From an uncultured Campylobacterales bacterium (GTDB lineage: Bacteria; Campylobacterota; Campylobacteria; Campylobacterales; Arcobacteraceae), in NCBI GenBank assembly GCA_947494995.1, contig CANLWY010000008.1, forward strand, positions 1-64,000: DNA of 64,000 nucleotides, read 5' to 3'. The notes under the pieces were generated by a model. That model searched no databases. It had not been told where the DNA came from and was given only the letters and a program-made list of their open reading frames with translations. How positions within the stretch are numbered: position 1 is the first letter of the stretch; the number at the start of each line of letters is the position of its first letter. Made by a program: the position numbers and the translations under genes. Below, in pieces: positions 44,916 through 52,558 of the stretch.

Positions 44916-45433
44916 TTTATCTCCCATTTATATCTTTTATCATCTTTTACTTTTGAAAAGTATAAGTCTCCTGTATCTCTCCATGCATCTAAAATTATAC
45001 TATCTTCAAATTTTATATTCTTTGTAGTTAATGCAATACTTGTATGTTCAAAGTATTCACCTCTATTTGCAATAACTTTTATAAATTTAAAACTTTTAAA
45101 ATCTTTTTGTTTTAAATATTTTAACAAATCATTTGCATAATGATAGCAAAGACCTCTTTTTTTTATATTCATATTTATCAAAGTATTATGAACAAGTGCT
45201 GGGGTAATAACTTTATATTCTTTAGCTAATTGTTTAGAATACTTAATGGCATCATATGCAAAACTTTGTGCTTCTTTTTTATCAATTGTATTAGATAGTG
45301 ATTCTACTTGTAAGTTAAGTTTCTCTATTTTTGTTTTAAAACTAGAAAAATTTTTAATTTGTGCATTTTGATTTTTTGTACTACACCCTATAAAAATAAA
45401 AATTGATAAAATTAGTATAAGAAGATTTTTCAT
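44912..45433 (-). CDS. Lipoprotein with a possible Cys-His-Asp catalytic triad
   Basis: 173 residues. A lipobox (IFIFIGC, C17) gives a lipid-anchored periplasmic protein. No family is recognised with certainty. The C-terminal half has KRGLCYHYANDLLKYL (C96), YFEHTSIAL (H130) and ILDAWRD (D149), the order and spacing of transglutaminase or papain-like folds. A short helical region (20-90) precedes it. Followed closely by an SDR and a thioredoxin-like gene. Confidence 0.72.
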   Translation of the reverse strand: MKNLLILILSIFIFIGCSTKNQNAQIKNFSSFKTKIEKLNLQVESLSNTIDKKEAQSFAYDAIKYSKQLAKEYKVITPALVHNTLINMNIKKRGLCYHYANDLLKYLKQKDFKSFKFIKVIANRGEYFEHTSIALTTKNIKFEDSIILDAWRDTGDLYFSKVKDDKRYKWEIK

Positions 45434-45510
45434 TTTACTCTTTGTTTCATTTTTTATACATTATATTTTTATTTATATAAATTATACTTTACAAAGTGTT
45501 CTTGTTTGGA

Positions 45511-45516
45511 TATAAT
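45511..45516 (+). promoter_or_regulatory. -10 element of the PD-(D/E)XK-like gene
   Basis: TATAAT at 45511-45516 lies about 45 bases before the TTG start at 45556. A transcription start near 45523 is expected. Confidence 0.5.
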
Positions 45517-45555
45517 CGCGTCAATTATAGGGAATGACAAGAAAGTATAGATAAA

Positions 45556-46680
45556 TTGCAACAATTAAAAATAACAGAAGATATTAAAAATTTAAACACT
45601 TCTATCATAGAAAAACATCTTTTTTATTATAAATATGACTCAAGAAATGTAAAACCTCTTTTAAAATCTGAAAATAAAGATATATCATTAGAAGAATTAG
45701 CTACATATAACAGTTTTAAGGGTGAAGTTTATGAAAATATCATTTATGAACTACTTTTAAATTATGCTAAAACTAATGATTATATAACTCAATTTATTTT
45801 AAAAGGGCCACACCAAAATAGAGTAGATAAGTTTTATAAAACAGGACTTATGATAGATAGAAGTCTACAGATTGTTTATAAATCAAACTATAAAGATATA
45901 AGTGAGTTTGATGCTCTCTTTTTTACAAAAGACTCTTTATATTTTGTAGAAATGAGTACCTCTAAAAAAACAGCAAGTTTAAATAAAAGACTTGATAAAA
46001 AGTATGCTTTATTAAAAGTACTTTTCCCAAAATTTCATATTAGAGCATTAATAATTTTAACAGAAGGAACAGTTGGGTTAAAAAGATTTCCTTCTTATTG
46101 TAATATTTGGATCACTAAAGATCTAACAGATAATACACTTATAAAAAAGCTAGTTTTTAATAGAAAAAGAAAAGGATTTCGGACTCCATATACAGATGAA
46201 AAATTTATTGAAGCATATACTATTACACACTCTAAGTTTATTTATTTTCAAACTTTAGAATGGATATTTAAAAAGTCTAGAGAAAAAGATAATTCTGTAG
46301 TAAACTTGAATTTCTTTAAAAGTAAAAGATTATCTTTATATTTTGATATCTATACAAAACTATATATAGGTTTTTTAGATGCAGATGAGTTTCTTAAAAT
46401 TGTACCTTCTTATAGTGATTATATAGAAAATGTTTTTGTAACAATTGAAAAAATAAATACAAAAGATTTTGATATAGTTTATTATGTAAAAAATGGAAAT
46501 GGTAAACTAAGACGCGTAAGAGTTACTGAAAAAGAAGTATCTATAAAAGAGAAAGAGTTAGATGGTTTTACAAATGCTGAAGTAAGATTTATGAAGTATA
46601 TTATTGAAGAAAAATATTTACTTGCAGTTAATCAAATAAAACAGTTAGAAGAAAAGTTAAAAAACTTTTCTATAAACTAA
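45556..46680 (+). CDS. Unknown protein with PD-(D/E)XK nuclease-like core
   Basis: 374 residues. The only usable start is TTG (45556), with AAGAAAG about 10 bases before; the frame is open upstream only to 45538. Residues 55-135 look like a restriction-like core: E57/E60 in KGEVYENIIYELLL, D119 in ISEFDALFF and E132 in LYFVEMSTSK. The Lys of E-x-K is replaced by Ser with Lys nearby, as in some active members. The rest is unassigned. Convergent with the L,D-transpeptidase, sharing 4 bases. Confidence 0.7.
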   Translation: MQQLKITEDIKNLNTSIIEKHLFYYKYDSRNVKPLLKSENKDISLEELATYNSFKGEVYENIIYELLLNYAKTNDYITQFILKGPHQNRVDKFYKTGLMIDRSLQIVYKSNYKDISEFDALFFTKDSLYFVEMSTSKKTASLNKRLDKKYALLKVLFPKFHIRALIILTEGTVGLKRFPSYCNIWITKDLTDNTLIKKLVFNRKRKGFRTPYTDEKFIEAYTITHSKFIYFQTLEWIFKKSREKDNSVVNLNFFKSKRLSLYFDIYTKLYIGFLDADEFLKIVPSYSDYIENVFVTIEKINTKDFDIVYYVKNGNGKLRRVRVTEKEVSIKEKELDGFTNAEVRFMKYIIEEKYLLAVNQIKQLEEKLKNFSIN

Positions 46681-48515
46681 AGGGATTTGTTGTATATAAG
46701 TTTACTATGCATTTTATCATAGCTATATACATCATCTCTAAATTGAACTTTTCCTTCATCATCAATCCACGATGTTAAGTATATGATATGAACAGGAATC
46801 TTTTTACTTAATCCAAAGTCAGTTTTCTCAATATCTGATAATATCTCTTTTGCTTTTGTATAATCAATTTTAATATCATCTTCTGCAATTGTTTTTAATA
46901 AATCATGAGGTCTTCCTAGCCTTATACATCCGTGAGAAAAAGCTCTTTTTCTTTTTTTAAATAGACTTTTTGCTGGTGTGTCATGTAAATATACAGAGTA
47001 TTTATTTGGAAATAGAAACTTCATTCTTCCAAGTGGGTTTTTCTTTCCAGGAATTTGTATAAATCTCATTGGTGCAGAAACTGTATTTCCTATTAAGTCA
47101 TTATCTAAATACATACTCCAGTCTATTTCTGTTGTGTCATACTCCATTGATTTATGACTCCAGTTAGCAAATGTTTTGATTTCATTTCTATTTAAATATG
47201 TTGGGTCTTCTACAAGTTTTGGAATTATTTCACGTCTTACAATTCTTTGAGGTATTCTCCAGTATGGATTTAAAACTATTGTTGAAACCTTATGACTAAA
47301 AATAGGAGTAGGGTGTCTTCTCTCTCCTACAACTACAGGCATTTCAAGTCTTTTTTCTCCTTCTTTATATACTTTTAGATTATAATCAGGAATATTTACT
47401 AGAAGATACTTTTCTCCAAGTTCTCTTGGCATCCATCTCATTCTTTCAAGATTGATTCTCATTTTTTTAATTTTAGTCTCAACAGGAATGTTTATTCTTT
47501 TAATTGTATTTCTTCCTACAATTCCATCTTCAACTAAACCATGACTCTTTTGAAAAGATTTTACTGCTTGGTATACATTATCATCAAAAAGTTCTTGACA
47601 GTCTTGTAATACTTCTACTGATTTTTTTTCCATATCAACAGAAGTTGTTTTATCTTGGAAAAGGTTTTTTTCTTCATTAGTTTTTTCTATATAGCATTCA
47701 TTGTCTTTTAAATCATTACTTTGAATAAGTCTTTGTCTTAATTGTTTAATTTCTGAATAATAGTTTCCTCTTTTCATAGATTTTTTTACCAAAGGAACTT
47801 TTATATAACCACCATTATTAGCAAGTTCTTCAAACTCTTTTATTAATTCTGATAATTCTTTTGCCTTTGGAAAGGTATAATTTACCTTATCAATAGCTAT
47901 TGAAATATCATCAGCTTTGACTGCTTCATATAAAAGAGATCTTTTATTTTTGTGTACATTATACTTTCTCCAGTTTGCAATAATCTCTTTTTCTTCATCT
48001 AAACTTTTCAATTGTTTTTGAAAAGCACCCCAGTTTATAATTCCTTTTGAAAGATAAGTCATATATCTATGGTATGTAGAAATTAACATAAAATCAGTTT
48101 TTATAAGTTCATTAATATTTTTATCTTCTGAAACTTTTAAAAGTTGAAGTTCAATTTTTTCTAAATTAAATAGTATATGTAGATTTGGTTTTAAAACTTG
48201 GTCATCTTTTATTTTATTTATAAGTGTTGTAGCCATTTGCTTTAAACCATCATGTGAAACAAAAAATGCCTGATAATCATGATACTTATAATATTTTCTA
48301 GTTAGTTTTCTACTTAGTTTAGATGGGTTTTTACTTTTTAGAAGTTTTTTTATTAATTTTTCACTTTCTTCTTTAAAGAGTTCTTCTTCAGATTTTACTA
48401 TTTCTTGCTCTTGAACTAATTGTTCAATAGATGTTTGTGGTTCAATTAATTCAGTAGAAGCACTTAATGTAATACCAACAAAAACAATAGATAATAGACT
48501 TAGAACTTTTCTCAT
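46677..48515 (-). CDS. L,D-transpeptidase (YcbB/LdtD-like)
   Basis: 612 residues. Signal peptide to about residue 19 (TLSAS), a long helical scaffold, a peptidoglycan-binding part (VKSFQKSHGLVEDGIVGRNTIKRIN) and a YkuD catalytic domain with SHKVSTIVLNPYWRIP and HGCIRLGRP (catalytic Cys in HGCIRL). It makes 3-3 cross-links in peptidoglycan or attaches proteins. Long size and internal capping loops match YcbB. Confidence 0.92.
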   Translation of the reverse strand: MRKVLSLLSIVFVGITLSASTELIEPQTSIEQLVQEQEIVKSEEELFKEESEKLIKKLLKSKNPSKLSRKLTRKYYKYHDYQAFFVSHDGLKQMATTLINKIKDDQVLKPNLHILFNLEKIELQLLKVSEDKNINELIKTDFMLISTYHRYMTYLSKGIINWGAFQKQLKSLDEEKEIIANWRKYNVHKNKRSLLYEAVKADDISIAIDKVNYTFPKAKELSELIKEFEELANNGGYIKVPLVKKSMKRGNYYSEIKQLRQRLIQSNDLKDNECYIEKTNEEKNLFQDKTTSVDMEKKSVEVLQDCQELFDDNVYQAVKSFQKSHGLVEDGIVGRNTIKRINIPVETKIKKMRINLERMRWMPRELGEKYLLVNIPDYNLKVYKEGEKRLEMPVVVGERRHPTPIFSHKVSTIVLNPYWRIPQRIVRREIIPKLVEDPTYLNRNEIKTFANWSHKSMEYDTTEIDWSMYLDNDLIGNTVSAPMRFIQIPGKKNPLGRMKFLFPNKYSVYLHDTPAKSLFKKRKRAFSHGCIRLGRPHDLLKTIAEDDIKIDYTKAKEILSDIEKTDFGLSKKIPVHIIYLTSWIDDEGKVQFRDDVYSYDKMHSKLIYNKSL

Positions 48516-48707
48516 ATAAATAACCTAAAAAATTTTTTGAAATTATAGTGAAAAGAAACTAAGTTTTTCCAATAACAAAAATGAATAGTTTTTAAATTAA
48601 TTTTTCTTTAAATATAAATAAAAAAATGTAATACATAATATTATATTAAGCTAGTATTAAGAAATGTATTAATATAATTAGTCATAATTTTTTTAAAGGA
48701 GCTTGTC

Positions 48708-49388
48708 ATGGAAGCTATTAATGTAAATGTTGGCAATCAATATTCAAATGCTTTTAATGCTGAAAAATCAAAAGCTTATGAACAAGTAGCCCAACATAAT
48801 AAAAACCATAATCCATTAGAAGGTCATCATATTCATGATGTTGAAAATAGCGATAGTAAAATGCATAATGCTGCTGTAAATGTTTCTATTTCAATGGAGA
48901 GTTTAAAAGTATTTTTAAATATAAAGAGTGTTGAGTTATCTCAAAATAATGCATCTGCACAAAACTCTTTAATGAACATTATTAATAATACTGAGGTTTA
49001 TGATTTTCTTTCAGGTAAAGAGATTGATGGAGGTTTTTCACTTAAATCAATTGGATATGAAGGAAAAGCAATTACTGAACTATCATCTAGTGAAGCTAAA
49101 GAGCTTGTTTCTGATGAAGGTTTTTTTGGTATTACAAAAACTTCTGAAAGAGTAAGTTCATTTGTAATTGATTTATCTGGTAATAAAGTAGAAGCATTAC
49201 AAGAGGCTAGAAAGGGTATTGTTCAAGGTTTTGAAGAAGCAGAAAAAATGTGGGGAGGAGAACTTCCTGAAATTTCTTACCAAACTCAAGAAAGAACATT
49301 AAAGATTATTGATGAGAAAATAGCCGAACTTTTAAAAACTGATACTCAAAAAGAGGCAGAAAATACTGATATAAAAGATGAAGAATAA
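48708..49388 (+). CDS. Campylobacterota-type 'hydrogenase-4 component G'-like protein, function unknown
   Basis: 226 residues. The C-terminal part, SDEGFFGITKTSERVSSFVIDL and GFEEAEKMWGGELPEISYQT, matches a family often labelled 'hydrogenase-4 component G' in this phylum, a name not supported by its sequence or setting (no hydrogenase genes nearby). The N-terminus is polar and low-complexity, with no signal peptide. AAAGGAG start signal. Confidence 0.75.
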   Translation: MEAINVNVGNQYSNAFNAEKSKAYEQVAQHNKNHNPLEGHHIHDVENSDSKMHNAAVNVSISMESLKVFLNIKSVELSQNNASAQNSLMNIINNTEVYDFLSGKEIDGGFSLKSIGYEGKAITELSSSEAKELVSDEGFFGITKTSERVSSFVIDLSGNKVEALQEARKGIVQGFEEAEKMWGGELPEISYQTQERTLKIIDEKIAELLKTDTQKEAENTDIKDEE

Positions 49389-49393
49389 TTCTT

Positions 49394-50035
49394 TTATCTT
49401 TTATATCTAGGTTTATATTCATCATAGGCACATTCTATTTGATATTCAACCATTTTATTAAACGGGTTAATAAAATCTTTAATAGTATTACTCTCTAGGT
49501 TTTCTAATTTGTGCTTATTTAAAAGTTCTAATATATATTGAGTTGATTCTATTGTTGATAAACAATAGTTATTAGGTTGTGTTTTTATTTTAAAGCTTGA
49601 TATTTTATCACTTATGAAACTTACTTTTTTCAAATTTTTCAAGTTTTTGCTTACTCTTAAAATCTTTCTTGAACAAGGCCACGTCGAGTCTATAAGAATC
49701 AAAACTATATTTCTTTCACTTTTTATAGGCTCACTATTTAACTTTATACTTTCTTCTCCAGGATAGATAATAAAAGTTTCATTTGCTGGGTTATTTATGA
49801 TTTTATTTAGTTTTTCATGATTACTAAAATCAATACCTATAAAAAGTTCAGAGTTTTTTAATGATTTATTTGTAAGGTGTCCAGTCCCATTTTTTGTTTT
49901 TTTATACTCTTTTGGATGCATAAGAATTATAAATTTTGTTTTTGTATTTATTTGTTTTATATGTTTGCACATACAAGAAGTTTTTGGTCTATAACAAGAA
50001 TAACAAGTATCTCTTTGTATCAATAGTAAGCTCAC
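49394..50035 (-). CDS. DTW-domain protein, tRNA-uridine aminocarboxypropyltransferase type
   Basis: 213 residues. N-terminal zinc-like cysteines (CYSCYRPKTSCMCKHI), HPKEYKKTKNGTGHL, and the DTW motif as LIDSTWPCSRKIL. DTW enzymes put the acp3 group on uridine in tRNA using SAM. GTG start. Divergent from pdxH. Confidence 0.9.
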   Translation of the reverse strand: MSLLLIQRDTCYSCYRPKTSCMCKHIKQINTKTKFIILMHPKEYKKTKNGTGHLTNKSLKNSELFIGIDFSNHEKLNKIINNPANETFIIYPGEESIKLNSEPIKSERNIVLILIDSTWPCSRKILRVSKNLKNLKKVSFISDKISSFKIKTQPNNYCLSTIESTQYILELLNKHKLENLESNTIKDFINPFNKMVEYQIECAYDEYKPRYKR

Positions 50036-50100
50036 TTTTTTGATGAGATTATAGTAAAAAAAATGTTAGAATACAAACAAAATTTTTATTAGGATTATAA

Positions 50101-50742
50101 GTGCTTGATATTACACAAATGAGAAAAGAGTATATGGAAAAAGGATTAAATAGAAAAGATTTAAATGAGAATCCTTTTAAACAGTTTGAATTATGGTTTA
50201 ATCAGGCTCTTGAAGTGAATTTAAGAGAACCAAATGCAATGGTTCTTGCAACTACAGGAGAAGATATGATGCCAAGTGTCAGAACTGTATTACTTAAAAT
50301 ATTTGATGAAACTGGTTTTGTATTTTTCTCAAATTATAAATCAAAAAAAGCACAAGATATAGAAGAAAATCCCAAAGCAGCTGTACTTTTCCCTTGGTTA
50401 GATTTAGATAGACAAGTGAAAATTGAGGGAACTATTGAAAAAATATCTTCAAAATCATCTTTAAAATATTTTCTTTCACGTCCAAAAGGTAGTCAAATAG
50501 GTGCCTGGGTTTCACATCAAAGCGAGGTTGTAAGCTCTAGAAGTATTTTAGAAGCCAAGTTTAATGAGATAAAAAATAAATTTGTAAAAGGTGAAATTCC
50601 TTTTCCTGACTTTTGGGGTGGATATATATTAAAACCAGAGAAAATAGAGTTTTGGCAAGCTGGAACAGATAGACTACATGATAGATTTGTATATACTTTG
50701 CAAGAGGATAAAACTTGGGAAATAGAGAGGTTAGCTCCTTGA
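50101..50742 (+). CDS. pdxH: Pyridoxamine/pyridoxine 5'-phosphate oxidase
   Basis: 213 residues, GTG start with AGGA 7 bases before. FMN and PLP binding motifs are present: PSVRTVLLKIFDETGFVFFSNYKSKKAQDI, RPKGSQIGAWVSHQS, DFWGGYILKPEKIEFWQ and RLHDRFVY. It makes pyridoxal 5'-phosphate, the cofactor used by the next gene product, BioA. Confidence 0.96.
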   Translation: MLDITQMRKEYMEKGLNRKDLNENPFKQFELWFNQALEVNLREPNAMVLATTGEDMMPSVRTVLLKIFDETGFVFFSNYKSKKAQDIEENPKAAVLFPWLDLDRQVKIEGTIEKISSKSSLKYFLSRPKGSQIGAWVSHQSEVVSSRSILEAKFNEIKNKFVKGEIPFPDFWGGYILKPEKIEFWQAGTDRLHDRFVYTLQEDKTWEIERLAP

Positions 50743-50758
50743 TTAAAAAATATATGGG

Positions 50759-50764
50759 TATAAT
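50759..50764 (+). promoter_or_regulatory. -10 element of bioA
   Basis: TATAAT at 50759-50764, about 30 bases before the bioA ATG, within the short gap after pdxH. It allows bioA its own transcript. Confidence 0.5.
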
Positions 50765-50794
50765 TCTCAAAAATTAAAAGATAAAAGAGATTTA

Positions 50795-52063
50795 ATGGAA
50801 AATATTGATAAAGAACATATCTGGCATCCATATGCAAGTGTATTAAACCCTAGAAGCACTTTCAAAGTAGAAAGTGCAGATGGTGTTTATTTAAAGCTTG
50901 AAGATGGAACATCTTTAATTGATGGAATGTCATCTTGGTGGTCTGTTATTCATGGCTACAATAATGAGACAATCAATACTGCAATAAATGAACAAACATC
51001 AAAAATGAGTCATGTTATGTTTGGTGGTTTAACCCATGAACCAGCCATAGAACTGACAAAAAAATTATTAAATATTTTAGATGATGAATTAAAATATGTT
51101 TTTTATAGTGATTCAGGTTCTGTAGCAATTGAAATTGCTATGAAAATGGCATTACAATACTTTTATAAAGAGGGTCAAAATAGAAAAAATAGATTTTTAA
51201 CAGTAAAACGTGGTTATCATGGAGATACATTTGGTGCTATGTCTGTATGTGATCCTGTCACTGGAATGCACTCAATTTTTAGTGAATTTATGGCTAAAAA
51301 CTATTTTGTAAGTGAACCTAAATCAAAGTTTGATGGTGACTTTGATAAAAGTGAATTAGATGAAGTAACAAAACTTTTAGAAGAGAAGAATGAAGAAATT
51401 GCTGCAATTATAATTGAACCAATTGTTCAAGGTGCTGGTGGTATGAGAATTTATCATAAAGATTATCTTGTTGGGCTAAGAGAGCTTTGTGATAAGTTTG
51501 ATGTTCTTTTGATTTTTGATGAAATTGCTACAGGTTTTGGAAGAACTGGAAAACTATTTGCTTATGAGCATACTGGAATTATTCCTGATATTTTAACTAT
51601 TGGAAAAGCTTTAACTGGCGGTTATATGACAATGGCTGCAACAATCACAACTCAAAAAGTGGCCGAAGGCATTGAAAAAGATGGTAATATCTTAATGCAT
51701 GGACCAACTTTTATGGGAAACCCTTTAGCTTGTAAGGTTGCATCAACTAGTATTGACTTACTTTTTAAGAATAATTGGGAAGAAAATGTTTTACGAATAG
51801 AAAAATATTTAAAAGAAAACCTAAGTATTTGTGAAGAACTTGATGATGTGAAAGAGGTTAGGGTAATTGGTGCAATAGGTGTCGTAGAATTGTATAAAAA
51901 TGTTGATATGGAAATTGCAACAAAAGAGTTTATTAAAAGAGGTGTTTGGATAAGACCTTTTATGAAGTTAATTTATATTATGCCTCCATATATTTCAACA
52001 GAAGATGAACTTCAAAAAATAATAGATGCTATTTATGGCACGATTAAAGTATTAAATAAGTAG
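50795..52063 (+). CDS. bioA: Adenosylmethionine-8-amino-7-oxononanoate aminotransferase
   Basis: 422 residues, class III aminotransferase. WHPYASVLNP, DGMSSWWSVIHGY, RGYHGDTFGAMSVCDP and IFDEIATGFGRTGK are BioA signatures; the PLP lysine is in LTIGKALTGGY. Third step of biotin synthesis. No other bio genes are seen in the window. Confidence 0.96.
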   Translation: MENIDKEHIWHPYASVLNPRSTFKVESADGVYLKLEDGTSLIDGMSSWWSVIHGYNNETINTAINEQTSKMSHVMFGGLTHEPAIELTKKLLNILDDELKYVFYSDSGSVAIEIAMKMALQYFYKEGQNRKNRFLTVKRGYHGDTFGAMSVCDPVTGMHSIFSEFMAKNYFVSEPKSKFDGDFDKSELDEVTKLLEEKNEEIAAIIIEPIVQGAGGMRIYHKDYLVGLRELCDKFDVLLIFDEIATGFGRTGKLFAYEHTGIIPDILTIGKALTGGYMTMAATITTQKVAEGIEKDGNILMHGPTFMGNPLACKVASTSIDLLFKNNWEENVLRIEKYLKENLSICEELDDVKEVRVIGAIGVVELYKNVDMEIATKEFIKRGVWIRPFMKLIYIMPPYISTEDELQKIIDAIYGTIKVLNK

Positions 52064-52081
52064 AAGTTTATACTTCTACTT
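52058..52081. terminator. Hairpin shared by converging bioA and HugZ-like genes
   Basis: Perfect ten-base stem AAGTAGAAGT (52058-52067) with ACTTCTACTT (52072-52081), loop TTAT. It covers the stop codons of both genes. It lacks a long T run, so termination may be partial. Confidence 0.6.
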
Positions 52082-52558
52082 GCTATGTCCATGTCCCTTT
52101 ATACCTTTTCTTTCAACAAGCTCTTCAAAGTTTTCTCCACCTAAATCATAAGCTTCTCCAAAACCAAATACTGCTTCTCCTTCAAATGGAGTAAATTCAA
52201 AAATTGCAAAATCTTTCATAGTCTTTAACATAGATACTGTTTTCCCATGACATTCTTCAAACTTTTTCATTAAGTCTTCAAATTCATCATTATCTCTTGG
52301 AAGTTTTTTTGAATTACATTGTATTACAACTCTTTTCCTTCCAAAAATATTTTCACAAGATATTTCATCTTCTATGAAAAAGAGAGATACTTTTTGATTT
52401 AGACTTAAGTTTTTAAAATGTCTTGCCATTGCACTTATATATACGTAATATTTTCCATTTTCTTTTATAAATGGAGCATAACTAGTAAAAGGGTTTCCTT
52501 TTTCATCAATTGTAGATAATACGGTACTTTTAAAATTGTTAATATAATCTTGTAACAT
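52076..52558 (-). CDS. HugZ-like pyridoxamine-phosphate-oxidase-fold protein
   Basis: 160 residues from ATG 52558 (GAGGAAG upstream). Split-barrel FMN/haem-binding fold: GNPFTSYAPFIKENGKYYVYISAMARHFKNL and FIEDEISCENIFGRKRVVIQC. This resembles the HugZ haem-utilisation family; FEFTPFEGEAVFGFGEAY is a usual C-terminal block. The start overlaps the HerA-like stop by one base (TAATG), so it is translationally coupled to that gene. Confidence 0.87.
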   Translation of the reverse strand: MLQDYINNFKSTVLSTIDEKGNPFTSYAPFIKENGKYYVYISAMARHFKNLSLNQKVSLFFIEDEISCENIFGRKRVVIQCNSKKLPRDNDEFEDLMKKFEECHGKTVSMLKTMKDFAIFEFTPFEGEAVFGFGEAYDLGGENFEELVERKGIKGHGHSK

